In this document: positions 30,255 through 38,879 of the stretch, one piece after another
Numbering within the stretch: the stretch's first letter is position 1
How the letters are laid out: the number at the start of each line of letters is the position of its first letter
From: Catenuloplanes indicus
GTDB taxonomy: Bacteria; Actinomycetota; Actinomycetes; Mycobacteriales; Micromonosporaceae
Reading direction: 5' to 3'
DNA: 64,000 nt
Assembly (NCBI RefSeq): GCF_030813715.1
Contig: NZ_JAUSUZ010000001.1
Coordinates: 6,200,001 to 6,264,000, forward strand
The notes under the pieces: generated by a model
Seen by the model: the letters and a program-made list of their open reading frames with translations, nothing else
Told to the model about the DNA's origin: nothing
Database searches by the model: none
Program-made: the position numbers and the translations under genes

Positions 30255-31757
30255 ATGGCTGAGCTTATCGGCGTGATACGTCAGTCGAGCACCGGTGAGG
30301 ACTCGATCAGCGAGGTGATCCAGAAGACCGGAATCCTCGCGTGGGCAGAGCGAAACGGCCACACGATCGCGGACTGGGCGATCGACCTGAACACCTCCGG
30401 CTCGGTGAGCCCGTGGGACCGGCGCGGCTTCAAGCCGTTCCTGACGCATCGCGCGCAGGAGCACCAGGGCTTCGTGGCCTGGCGAGTCGACCGGTTCGCC
30501 CGCAAGGCGCTGAGCATCCACCGGTTGATCGAGTGGTGCGCCGAGCACCGGAAGTCGATGCACTCGACGAACGAGAACATCGACCCGTCGACGCCGGACG
30601 GCAAGCGGTTCCTCCAGATGATCGCGATGGTGGCGGAGTGGGAACTCGACGCCATCATCGAGCGCAACCAGGGCACCAAGGCCACGCTCCGGAAGTCGCC
30701 ACGGTGGCCCGGCGGTCGGGTGCCCTACGGCTACGTAGCCGTTCCGAATCCGGATGAGCCGGGCCTGACGCTGGCGATCGACGAGGAGCCGGCCGCCGTC
30801 GTGCGCGACATCTTCAAGCGCGTCATAGCCGGGGAGACGGTCAGCGCGATACGGGACGACCTCAACGCCCAGGGCGTCCTCTCGCCCGCCAACTTTTACC
30901 GCAAGCGCCAGGGCAAGCCGCTCCGCGACGAGGTGTGGGGCTCGAAGACCATCTTCAACCTCATCCGCGAGCGCACGGTGCTCGGCCAGAAGGTCCACGA
31001 CCCGAACTGGCGCAACGACGGCTCCAACGCCCTCACGCGGCGGGGCGGCGCGAGCAAAGCCGTCCGTGGAGGCGACGGCAACCCGATCCAGCAGGGTCCG
31101 CCGCTGGTCTCATACTCGGACTGGACCAAGGCCCGCAAGGCTGTCGACGACGCTGCCCGCCCGCCGGCCAAGCGGCACCCGCTCTACCTGCTCGCCGGTG
31201 TGCTCCGTTGTATGACCTGCAACTACTCCATGAGCGCCCAGACCAACGACACCGACAAGAAGCCGAGGCGCTACTACCGCTGCTCGGCATACTCACGCGG
31301 CCGAGTGTGCGACGCGAAGCTCGTCCGCGCCGAGGGCGTCGAAGCGGCTTTCGAGGAGTCCTTCCTCAGCCGCTACGGCGACCAGGAGGTCGAGGACTAC
31401 GTCTGGCAGGAGGGCCAGGACCACTCCGACCGCATCGCCGAGATCGACGAGACCTTGGAAGAGCTGGCGGAGGACCGCCGCTGCGGCCTGTATCGAGGGG
31501 CCGAAGGCTCGGCGAAGTATCGCGCCATGTATGCCTCGCTGGAGGAGGAGAGAGCGCAGCTCGTGACGCTACCGGTGGAGATTTCCGGCTACGTGAGGCG
31601 CGGCACCGGCACGACCTACCGCGAACGCTGGACAAGCAGCAACATCGAGGAGCGCAATGCCCTGCTCGTCGAGCATCAGATCCGGGGAGAAGTGCGACGT
31701 GTAGGCGGAGGCCCCGGTTTCGAGCTTGAGATCTACGTCGGTGGTCCGGAAGCTTGA
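30255..31757 (+). CDS. int: Large serine integrase
   Basis: 500 aa from the ATG at 30255, with GATGGAGG upstream. Catalytic domain: IGVIRQSSTGEDS with the nucleophile most likely Ser11 (R-x-S), the FVAWRVDRFARK block (VxRxxR) and the E-helix MVAEWELDAIIERNQG. Then the recombinase domain (PYGYVAV... RTVLGQ), and a zinc ribbon LRCMTCNYSM...YYRCSAYSRGRVCDAK with four cysteines. A coiled-coil-like segment (about residues 390-430, IAEIDETLEELAEDR) fits the motif that controls excision in this family. Located 60 bp from attL and reading into the element, as expected. It recombines attP and attB with the core GTTC. Confidence 0.95.
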   Translation: MAELIGVIRQSSTGEDSISEVIQKTGILAWAERNGHTIADWAIDLNTSGSVSPWDRRGFKPFLTHRAQEHQGFVAWRVDRFARKALSIHRLIEWCAEHRKSMHSTNENIDPSTPDGKRFLQMIAMVAEWELDAIIERNQGTKATLRKSPRWPGGRVPYGYVAVPNPDEPGLTLAIDEEPAAVVRDIFKRVIAGETVSAIRDDLNAQGVLSPANFYRKRQGKPLRDEVWGSKTIFNLIRERTVLGQKVHDPNWRNDGSNALTRRGGASKAVRGGDGNPIQQGPPLVSYSDWTKARKAVDDAARPPAKRHPLYLLAGVLRCMTCNYSMSAQTNDTDKKPRRYYRCSAYSRGRVCDAKLVRAEGVEAAFEESFLSRYGDQEVEDYVWQEGQDHSDRIAEIDETLEELAEDRRCGLYRGAEGSAKYRAMYASLEEERAQLVTLPVEISGYVRRGTGTTYRERWTSSNIEERNALLVEHQIRGEVRRVGGGPGFELEIYVGGPEA

Positions 31758-31872
31758 CCGCGCTCGTTCCGCATCAAGGTTCGCCTGCATAACGCTGCCG
31801 GATGCAGTCTTGCTGGAACGAAAAGTGCACAACGATGATGTGTCCGCTGAATCGTCGAGGCGTCGTGAACTG

Positions 31873-32649
31873 TTAACCCTGTTCGCCATGCTCGAAGCGG
31901 GCGGAGCGGGCGCGCGTCAGGGCAGCTCCAACAGAGGGATGTGGTTGGAGGCGGGCTTCGTCACCCGACATCGTAGCCGTCTTGCACAGTTCCTCCATGA
32001 GGAAGGCAGGTTTGAATGAATCCATCTGGTCGGGCTGGAAGAACACTCCGCGACCGAAGGTCATCAACACCCAATCTGGGTCGAACGACTCCACGCCCGG
32101 CGTAAAGAAGGCCGAGCCGATGATCGCTAGGTTCGCAACCCTTGTGAAGGCCGTGAAGGTGGTCGCTCCGGTGCTTACGGGTATGTCCCCGAGAAGGAGG
32201 AGCCCGGGAGTCACAGTGATGTCCGGAGCCCGCGGCAACTCGACAGCGGCGCGGACCAGCACCTTGAGTTCCGTTGGACGCAGCGAGCCCTTCACTTCTA
32301 CCCAGGTGTCAAGCTCCGGCAGGTAGAAGTCGGGCAGGTACTTCACCCCATTCGACAGTCGGTAGCCCTCAGGTTCGTAGCGCCACTCGATGCCGAGGTG
32401 GTCGAAGAACACCGCCCAACGTGCTTCAAGGCGAGAGCGGAACCGGCATCCAGCGTAGTTCGTCTGGATTGCTCTGATCTGAGTCAATATAGGCTCCAGC
32501 GCAGCCCTCGGCGCCAGAAAGTTGTGACCCCATCCATGTCCACCATTGTAGACGGCATTCCAGTCAGATTCCTCAACCGTTAGCCGGCCTCGACGACGCA
32601 AGTCACGCGCGTGGGTCGGTCGCGAGTTAGCCCACTCCGACCGCCTCAA
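31873..32649 (-). CDS. Hypothetical protein with PD-(D/E)XK-like nuclease motif
   Basis: 258 aa from a TTG at 32649; no better in-frame start is evident, so the N-terminus is uncertain. About residues 75-115 read SRLEARWAVFFDHLGIEWRYEPEGY, then KYLPDFYLPELDTWVEVKG. The conserved Glu, the Asp of PDFYLP and the EVK triplet fit the PD-(D/E)XK fold seen in phage-type and restriction-like nucleases. The C-terminus is of unknown type. Last gene of the element's reverse-strand operon; it may process DNA during replication or transfer, or act in defence. Confidence 0.65.
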   Translation of the reverse strand: MRRSEWANSRPTHARDLRRRGRLTVEESDWNAVYNGGHGWGHNFLAPRAALEPILTQIRAIQTNYAGCRFRSRLEARWAVFFDHLGIEWRYEPEGYRLSNGVKYLPDFYLPELDTWVEVKGSLRPTELKVLVRAAVELPRAPDITVTPGLLLLGDIPVSTGATTFTAFTRVANLAIIGSAFFTPGVESFDPDWVLMTFGRGVFFQPDQMDSFKPAFLMEELCKTATMSGDEARLQPHPSVGAALTRARSARFEHGEQG

Positions 32650-32658
32650 GTGAGTTCG

Positions 32659-33210
32659 TCAGAGGACGACTAAGGTGGCTCGGGTCCCATCCGGGCATGG
32701 CTCGATGAGGACTGCGCCGAGAGGTGTTCTGCGCTTGGTGTTCCGGGAGCCACCAATCTCGATCGCCGTCAGCGTCCCTTCTCGCTCGTCGTTGAGCAGG
32801 TGTTCGGTGATCCGCGCGACCTGCGAAGTGCCCGCGCATATCACGGATCGCCGGAGGTGCCGCGCGTGCGAGATCGCGATTCCTCCCGGGAATGACTCCG
32901 GCTCGTTCTCCCGTGCGACGACCAGGGTCCAACCGTCAGCGAGACTCATGCCCTCAACCACCGCGAGGATGCGAACCCCGTCGGTGTCACTAGTGTTCGA
33001 GAACGTCGCATGGCCTGCTGACTCCCCATCGACACGGGGCTCCAGGGTCAAGATTGATTCGGCTCCTCGGTCCTTGGCGAGGCTGATGATCTTTCCCTGC
33101 TGCTCGGCGTCGAGCCGTCCGGTGAGGAAGCCCGTGGTGACAACGACACTTCCGTGCGCGGAGCCGGGGCTACCGACGAGCACGGGAATTCTCGACAGCG
33201 CCGATGTCAT
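32659..33210 (-). CDS. Hypothetical protein after repSA
   Basis: 183 aa from the ATG at 33210 (MTSALSRIPVLVGSPGSAHG); an earlier start at 33261 is possible. Either choice overlaps the 3' end of the rep gene (41 or 92 bp), pointing to co-transcription. There are no membrane spans. Segments such as VVVTTGFLTGRLDAEQQGKI, ILTLEPRVDG and VVARENEPESFPGGIAISHA give no family I recognise. It ends 9 nt before the PD-(D/E)XK-like gene start. Confidence 0.6.
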   Translation of the reverse strand: MTSALSRIPVLVGSPGSAHGSVVVTTGFLTGRLDAEQQGKIISLAKDRGAESILTLEPRVDGESAGHATFSNTSDTDGVRILAVVEGMSLADGWTLVVARENEPESFPGGIAISHARHLRRSVICAGTSQVARITEHLLNDEREGTLTAIEIGGSRNTKRRTPLGAVLIEPCPDGTRATLVVL

Positions 33211-34567
33211 GAGCAGTGCGAGCTGCCTCTCGCGACACCCGGAGGTCTTCGGCGACACCATCGGCGAATATGGCTTGGCCCTCGGTGTGGCCGGTGTGGC
33301 TGTAGATCCAGTTTTTGTATCGGAGGACGTCTTTGTCGGCAGTGCGCCGGGCGTTCTCGCCTTGCTGGTGGTCGGCTCGGGCGTCGCGTAGTGCGGTGTA
33401 GGTGGTGGAGTAGGCGCGGCTCTTGGTGGCGGTGTGACCTCGGTAGCCGAGCTGGTGCGACCAGCGTCGGAGCTTGAGATCTTGGTGTTGTGGGCGTGAG
33501 GCGAGGAGCCAACAGGTCCACAGCAGCTTCCGGCTGTGTTCGGTGAGTCGGAGGGCCGGGATCATGGAGGCGTGCTCGACGGGCCGGTCGACCGTGATGC
33601 CGCTGAGGTCGGGCTTGGTGACGTACTTGGCGATGTAGGACGCCACGGCGCGTTCGGTGAGTTCGTCGCCGGTGGGGCTCGGGTGTATCGGGCGTACATC
33701 GAGCTGCTTTCCGAACTTCAGCGTGACGGCGGTGCCGGGCACGTGGAAGGCGACCCGGCGTGTTGCGGTCCGGATGGTGTCGGTGAGCAGAATGGTCGTG
33801 GCCCAGGCCGGTGGTGCGTCGGTGGGGCCGGTGGGTCCGTCGAAACGCATGATGGCGTGGAAATGGACCGCGCCGCGTCGTTGATATTCCGCGACTTTGG
33901 CGTAGGAGATACGGATGGTCTTGCGCATCTTGGTGCGGGAGATGCCGCGCACGCTGGCGAGGTGTTCATAGAGGTTGCGGTGTAGCCGTTGCCAGAGGTC
34001 GCGGGTATGGGCGTTGAACAGCACCGCGGATTCGTAGTCGTAGCAGTCCGGGCACAGTGGTGTGCCGTTCTCGGCCGCGTCGGTTGCGTGATGGAGCGTG
34101 CAGGACAGCGGCCGGCCGTGCGGGCAGATGGGCGCGTCGCGGCGCGGGCGGCAAGGCCTGTCGGTGGTGTGCCGGTGGACGGAGCCGAAACTCGGTGCGG
34201 TGAAGGTGACGAAGACGCGCGGGTGCTCGCGGACGCTGGTGGGGACGCTCTTGCCACCGGCGAGGCCGGAGACGACGAGTTGGTAGGTGTCGCCCTGGTG
34301 GAGTCGGGCGCAGGGTTCGCAGCGTGAGGCGCGGCTGTTACCGCAGGAGATGGTGAGCCGTCCGTGCGGGTGGTGGTCGGAGTCGAGCACGTCGAGGAGG
34401 CGGCCGGTGCGTGGTTCGACGGTGATGGTCCGGCCGATGAGGTGAACCGGATTGGCGCAGCCGCCGATGTGCCGCATCCGGGCCAGCCAGGCGCGGAAGT
34501 CCGGATGGGTCGCCGCGTCAACGATGTCTCGATCGATGAAGGGTTGGTCGGGGTGGTCGTGGTGCAT
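33170..34567 (-). CDS. repSA: RepSA-like rolling-circle replication initiator
   Basis: 465 aa. Seen: a Cys-rich N-terminal part (CGNSRASRCEPCARLHQGD and LCPDC), the metal-binding HUH motif in RRGAVHFHAIMRFDG (HFH), and the nicking-Tyr region VASYIAKYVTK (Y-x-x-K). This combination is the replication initiator of pSAM2-type actinomycete elements, which nicks one strand at a double-strand origin and starts rolling-circle replication of the excised circle. It lies 58 nt after the FtsK-like gene in the same operon. Confidence 0.9.
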   Translation of the reverse strand: MHHDHPDQPFIDRDIVDAATHPDFRAWLARMRHIGGCANPVHLIGRTITVEPRTGRLLDVLDSDHHPHGRLTISCGNSRASRCEPCARLHQGDTYQLVVSGLAGGKSVPTSVREHPRVFVTFTAPSFGSVHRHTTDRPCRPRRDAPICPHGRPLSCTLHHATDAAENGTPLCPDCYDYESAVLFNAHTRDLWQRLHRNLYEHLASVRGISRTKMRKTIRISYAKVAEYQRRGAVHFHAIMRFDGPTGPTDAPPAWATTILLTDTIRTATRRVAFHVPGTAVTLKFGKQLDVRPIHPSPTGDELTERAVASYIAKYVTKPDLSGITVDRPVEHASMIPALRLTEHSRKLLWTCWLLASRPQHQDLKLRRWSHQLGYRGHTATKSRAYSTTYTALRDARADHQQGENARRTADKDVLRYKNWIYSHTGHTEGQAIFADGVAEDLRVSREAARTAHDIGAVENSRARR

Positions 34568-34625
34568 GGCGGTCCTCTGTTCGTGGCTGGCATGGGTCCT
34601 CGGATGCGAGAGAGAGGAGTTCGCC

Positions 34626-36056
34626 TCAGTGGTCGAGGCGTGGCAGGCGCGGTGTGAGGGGTGCGGTCTCGGCCACAGCGGCGTCGAGGTCTGCCGGGTC
34701 CTGGTAGGTGGAGCGCGCGCGGATCCAGCCGCCGACGTCGGCGGTGGTGATGGCGACGCCCTGATCGTGGGGAGAGATGGCTTGCACGGCGTCGACAGCG
34801 TCGGGGTGGAGATCTCCGAAGGTCATGAGGGCGGTTTCGTCGTCGTTGACGCGCAGGCAGATGCGGCCGGCCAGTTGTGCTCGGAGCGCGGTGACGCCGG
34901 AGCCGAGGTCTGAGCCGACGCGCTGACCGGCGACGATGAGGTGGATGCCGAGGGCCGCGCCGAGCTGGCCGAGCCGCAGCAGGTTCGCGGTGGCACGCTG
35001 GGTGACTTCCTTCTCGCTGCGGTCGGCGATGAGGTACAGCTCCGCCAGCTCGTCGACGATCACGACTATCGGGACCGGCCGGACGGCGTCGGGGAGTTGC
35101 CAGATGTTGCGCACCCGGTGTTCGCGGCACAGCCGCATCCGGTCTTGGGCTTCGTCGAGGAGTCCGGTGAGTACGTCGGCGGCTTCGGTGCGGTCGCAGG
35201 CGAGGGCGGAGAGGCGGGAGGCGTGTGGGGCGAGTTCCATGCCGCCTTTGCAGTCGATGCCGACCAGGGCGATCGGCCGGGTTGCCCACTGGGCGACGGC
35301 CGCGTTGATCAGGGTGGACTTGCCGGATTGGGTGGCGCCCGTGATCAGCCAGTGCGGGAAGGTGCTCAAGTCGATCACCCAGGTCTGGCCGTCTTCACGT
35401 CGCCCGATTTCCGCGAGTAGGTCCGCTGCGACGGGTGCCCGCCCGGCCTCTGCCAGCGCGTCCCGATCTTCGTGGGCGCCGGTGCCGGTAAGGGGGTCAT
35501 TACGGAGGACGGTGAGGTCTACAGAGCCGCGCCGGCCGGGGGTGATACGGACCGCGTGGACGCCCCAGGCGTGGGCCATGGCTTCGGCCGCCTTGATGAA
35601 CGCCTCCGGGGTCTGACCGGAATGCATCCCGATGCTCGCCGTGACTCCGAACGCGCGTGGGCGGATCTGCCACAGGACCGGTATGAGTGGGACCGCTGCC
35701 CGGCTTCGTGCCGCGCGCGGGTCGTCGAACAGCCCGGCTACCGGCCGGTCGATGGCAGAGATGTCCGCGTTCAGGGCCAGCCGACGCCAGGTCAGCCGCA
35801 TTCGCGCTGCCAGCAGCAGCCAGCCCAACGTGAACCAGTACACCCGGGGAGCGCTCAGCCGTAGCGTCACGGCGACCACGAGCAGGACCAGGGCTGCGCC
35901 AGCGGCCCAGGCAGCGATCAGCGGCAGGTTCTGCACCAGGTCGTAGAGCTGTTCGGGGGTGACCCCCGCCCCGCCAGGCAGGACGCCAGACGGAGCAGGG
36001 GACGAAGCCGAGACGATGGACGACAGATGGGCGGAAAGCCCGTTTCGGACCTGCAT
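34626..36056 (-). CDS. FtsK/SpoIIIE-like DNA translocase (TraB-type transfer protein)
   Basis: 476 aa from the ATG at 36056, with GGAGG upstream; a much longer in-frame ORF upstream overlaps the preceding gene and is rejected. Two N-terminal membrane segments (NLPLIAAWAAGAALVLLVVA and VYWFTLGWLLLAA), then Walker A GATQSGKST (about residue 240) and Walker B VVIVDELAEL. The AGQRVGSDLGSG region is typical of conjugative FtsK-like pumps. In actinomycete elements such proteins move double-stranded DNA between mycelial cells at a clt site. The stop codon of the preceding gene overlaps its ATG (TGATG). Confidence 0.9.
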   Translation of the reverse strand: MQVRNGLSAHLSSIVSASSPAPSGVLPGGAGVTPEQLYDLVQNLPLIAAWAAGAALVLLVVAVTLRLSAPRVYWFTLGWLLLAARMRLTWRRLALNADISAIDRPVAGLFDDPRAARSRAAVPLIPVLWQIRPRAFGVTASIGMHSGQTPEAFIKAAEAMAHAWGVHAVRITPGRRGSVDLTVLRNDPLTGTGAHEDRDALAEAGRAPVAADLLAEIGRREDGQTWVIDLSTFPHWLITGATQSGKSTLINAAVAQWATRPIALVGIDCKGGMELAPHASRLSALACDRTEAADVLTGLLDEAQDRMRLCREHRVRNIWQLPDAVRPVPIVVIVDELAELYLIADRSEKEVTQRATANLLRLGQLGAALGIHLIVAGQRVGSDLGSGVTALRAQLAGRICLRVNDDETALMTFGDLHPDAVDAVQAISPHDQGVAITTADVGGWIRARSTYQDPADLDAAVAETAPLTPRLPRLDH

Positions 36057-36442
36057 CAGGCCTCCGCCTTCCCGGAGGTCCGACCCGACACGGCCGCGCC
36101 CGAGGTCGACACCGGACGGGGCGGCTCCGCGTGAGGCTTCGCGAACACCGACGCCGCTCGGTAGGACAACCCGTGCCGACCGTCGATCTCCCACATCGAG
36201 GCGTCCAGCTCCGTCAACCCGACCGCCGCGCCCTCCACGACCCCGACCGGCTCCGCCGCTGTCTGCACATCGATCACCGACGCCCGACGCGAATCGGCCC
36301 GCCGCACCGCGATACCGGTCACCCACAACGTGTTTCCGTCACGGTCCTTCCGCACCGCACCATCCAGCGTCGTCCGCTGCTCCGGAGCCGCGATACAAAT
36401 CAGGCCGGCCAGCCGCGACAGGTCCACAGGAATGGAATTCAT
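36056..36442 (-). CDS. Small hypothetical protein, first gene of the rep-transfer operon
   Basis: 128 aa, MNSIPVDLSRLAGLICIAAP..., with GAGGAG before the ATG. Stretches GNTLWVTGIAVRRADSRRAS and WEIDGRHGLSYRAASV suggest a small beta-rich protein. Proteins of this size sit in the same place, directly before the FtsK-like gene, in many AICEs; the function is unknown. Its TGA overlaps the next ATG by one base. Confidence 0.7.
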   Translation of the reverse strand: MNSIPVDLSRLAGLICIAAPEQRTTLDGAVRKDRDGNTLWVTGIAVRRADSRRASVIDVQTAAEPVGVVEGAAVGLTELDASMWEIDGRHGLSYRAASVFAKPHAEPPRPVSTSGAAVSGRTSGKAEA

Positions 36443-36584
36443 GACATCTCCTCGTCAGAAAAAGGGCAGCAAGCATCATTCGAGCCAGTCGCCCGAATGC
36501 GTAGCTGATATTGGTTAACGCGGTTGCAAGAGCCGATTCCGGATGGGATGCAAAGCTTCCGCGATGTGATCAGTTAAGTCGCTC

Positions 36585-36612
36585 TTGACCTCAGCGGCAA
36601 GCTCGATATGAT
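36585..36612 (+). promoter_or_regulatory. Sigma-70-type promoter
   Basis: TTGACC, 16-nt spacer, TATGAT. It reads away from the rep operon into the structured non-coding region, with a start expected near 36619. Confidence 0.6.
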
Positions 36613-37358
36613 GTCCGCTTTTCAAGACAAACAAAGGCAACGCAATGGGCCTGAAAGTAGCCGCATTTAACCGCTGAAACGATTGTGGCTTAGATCACTA
36701 GAAGGGCCAGCCGGACGGTTCCAATCCTGTCCCGGCACTTGGCGCCCTCTTGTTGCTGCCAGCCTTCAAGGTGCTGTGCAGTGCTGGTGGGATGTCGCCG
36801 CCCCCGATGCTGTGGTGGAGTTTTGGCAGCTTGGGGTCGGGGTCGGCCTGATGGTGCGTACGAGTTTCCTTACTTGTTCAAGGCGACCCTGCGGGTCGCG
36901 GCAGCCAGAGATAGAAGGAAAGGGGGGAGGGTCGGGAGGGGGCGTGCGGCCTTCGGCCGGTCCCCCTCCCGCCCAAAAAGAGGAAACGCAAGACTGGCCG
37001 GCTATCCCGGCTGGCCATAGCCGCAAAATACGTGTCGCGGGATTGTCCACCGCTGTTGACCCACCTAGTCGCGTCAGACAGGGCCGCCATTCGCTGTTCA
37101 GTACGAACGCTGCGGCGGCCCGCCTCCCGACTCTGAGCACGTTCTGAGGTGCTGCCGCACCGGGCAAGCCCGGCTTGCCCCTGGATGACTCGGCTTGCTT
37201 CTTGGTTGTCCCCGGCGGGACTCTGCCGAGTGATATCTCGCTCTCAACCATCCCCATGCGGCAACGGTAGAAGTGAGTGCCTCGATATGCCAAGAGATTC
37301 GACTCGTATGGAACTATTTTGCCGAGTTCGGTGAGCCCCTGAGACTTTGCAAAGCAGA

Positions 37359-37391
37359 AGGCCCTCGCCTCCAGCGGGGAGACGAGGGCCT
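37359..37391. terminator. Terminator-like stem in the element
   Basis: AGGCCCTCGCCTCC and GGGGAGACGAGGGCCT form a long stem with one mismatch and a 3-nt loop, about 100 bp from the DUF397 stop. It may stop transcription from either side. Confidence 0.6.
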
Positions 37392-37489
37392 GGATGAGCT
37401 GGGCTTCTGCGATGCTGCCGCCGATCAAAGCACCGTGGTCGTCGACATCGCGCTCGGACTATCCATCGCGTGATTTGACTCGGTCGCGG

Positions 37490-37675
37490 TCAGCGACGCT
37501 TCAAGCTCGCCGTGAACGCGCCGAACGCGACCGAGCTGACGACCAGCGCCGGACCGGCCGGGTCCTTGCTGTCGCGGACCGCGACGATCCCGGAGATGTT
37601 GTCGGCGATCTCCACGCACTGCCCGTTGGCGTTGCTGCGGGTGCTCTTGCGCCATGCTGCGCGGTTCAGGTCCAC
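37490..37675 (-). CDS. DUF397 protein paired with an XRE regulator
   Basis: 61 aa: WRKSTRSNANGQCVEIADN, VAVRDSKDPAGPALVV and an AF-x-A-F-like C-terminus are the DUF397 signature. Such proteins are nearly always encoded next to an XRE/DUF5753 regulator, as here (17 nt after it, same strand), and are thought to be its small partner or antagonist. Some such pairs behave like toxin-antitoxin modules. Confidence 0.9.
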   Translation of the reverse strand: MDLNRAAWRKSTRSNANGQCVEIADNISGIVAVRDSKDPAGPALVVSSVAFGAFTASLKRR

Positions 37676-37692
37676 GGGTCTCTCCTTGCTCC

Positions 37693-38553
37693 TTACGCCA
37701 GATCCTTGGCGATTGCCTCGATCAACGCCCGGCTCTTGCTGACGCTGAGCGCGGCGCTTTGCAGGTGGCTGAAGGAAAACATAACCCGCCGGACCTCCTG
37801 CTCTCGCTCCAGATACTGCTCACCGGCCGGAGTCTCGATGTAGACGATCGGCGAGTGGATCTCGGGGTCGAACTCCAGCACCACGAACGAGCCGAACGTG
37901 CCCGGATGCCAGCCCTCGGCGAACGGCACCACGAGGATGTTGACGTTCGGCAGTTTCGTCATGTCGAGCAGGTGGCGGAGCTGCGCCCGCATCACCGCCG
38001 GTCCACCGGTCGCTCGGCGGAGGACCGCCTCATCCATGATGGCCCACAGCTCCAACGGATCATCGTTCGTGGTCAGCGCCTCTTGGCGACGGACGCGCAG
38101 CGCTGTCCGGCGGTGCGCCTCGGCGGGATCGTCCGGTCGGTTCGCGCTGACGATGACCTGTGCGTAGTCCTCGGTCTGGAGCAGGCCAGGCACTACGGCC
38201 AACTCGAAGTTCTTGACGGTCTTCGCGCCGGACTCCAGCCCGACGTAAGCCGCGTGCGCATCGGGAAGTGCTCCGAACGATGCCCACCAGCCGCGTTCCT
38301 TGCTGCGGCGCTGGAGGTCGAGCATGGTCACCCAGAGGGCCGAGCCCTCGTCCACGCCGTAGTGCCGGAGCATGACCATCAAGTCGGACTTGCCGACGGC
38401 GATGTCTCCGCTCTCGATCTTGTAGACCTTCGAGACCGAGCCGCCGATCAGGTCTGCCGTGCTGGCCGGCTTCACTTCCTTGCCTTCACGGAGAGTGCGC
38501 AACTGTCCACCCAGTTGTAGCCGCGCGATCGTCGGGCCTGTTTCCCTGGGCAC
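37693..38553 (-). CDS. XRE-family regulator with DUF5753 domain
   Basis: 286 aa from the GTG at 38553, chosen because GGAGG lies 8 nt upstream; an in-frame ATG at 38586 is possible. N-terminal HTH: LGGQLRTLREGKEVKPASTADLIGGSVSKVYKIESGD. DUF5753 follows: LESGAKTVKNFELAVVPGLLQTEDYAQ, RRATGGPAVMRAQLRHLLD, VPFAEGWHPGTFGSFVVLEF. Paired with the DUF397 gene downstream. It probably controls genes of the element; it is divergent from the DivIVA-like gene. Confidence 0.92.
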   Translation of the reverse strand: MPRETGPTIARLQLGGQLRTLREGKEVKPASTADLIGGSVSKVYKIESGDIAVGKSDLMVMLRHYGVDEGSALWVTMLDLQRRSKERGWWASFGALPDAHAAYVGLESGAKTVKNFELAVVPGLLQTEDYAQVIVSANRPDDPAEAHRRTALRVRRQEALTTNDDPLELWAIMDEAVLRRATGGPAVMRAQLRHLLDMTKLPNVNILVVPFAEGWHPGTFGSFVVLEFDPEIHSPIVYIETPAGEQYLEREQEVRRVMFSFSHLQSAALSVSKSRALIEAIAKDLA

Positions 38554-38879
38554 GTTGTCTACCTCCGAGTTCCGCTCCTGAAGCACGGCAATCCTCTCGC
38601 TCAGTCGCGCTCGTGCGCAACTCTCAGTGACAACCGTACCGGTGAGACTCTAAAAAGTTCCATGGAACTTTTTGGAGTGAAGGGATTGAATACTCAGAAG
38701 GTGGCGTGCAAGTCTGACTGGGCGACGGCTCGTTGGAATGCCTGAGCGTCGTACCAGCGGAGAGTGGTTGCAGGTGGTCTGCTCCGCCGCTCTCCGCTGG
38801 GCTGGATCGTCGGAGTGGTTACGAGCTGAGCAGCCGGCACACGGCTTGCGCCCTCCGATTCGTACCGACGGGAGACGAG

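Larger units (their letters stand above)
36443..37489. other. Structured non-coding region of the element
   Basis: About 1 kb without a convincing gene; ORFs here (for example 36766-37428 reverse) have no family-like content. It holds a plus-strand promoter (36585-36612); a tiny ORF with AAAGG before it (36645-36677, MGLKVAAFNR); a bulged stem at about 36711-36738; a cruciform with 10-bp arms CGGGAGGGGG / CCCCCTCCCG and an inner stem (36933-36971); and a terminator-like stem (37359-37391). Its position beside the rep and transfer operon makes it a candidate for the replication origin and the transfer (clt) locus. Confidence 0.5.

Noticed and set aside
36690-36745. tRNA-like T-arm (GGTTCCAATCC) in the element's non-coding region
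   Set aside because: Position 57 is a C, the five-pair T-stem does not form without a bulge, and no matching acceptor or anticodon arm is found. It is better described as a bulged stem-loop.
36766-37428. 220-aa reverse ORF in the element
   Set aside because: Pro/Ser/Arg-rich without any family pattern, runs through the cruciform and terminator-like stem, and has no ribosome site.
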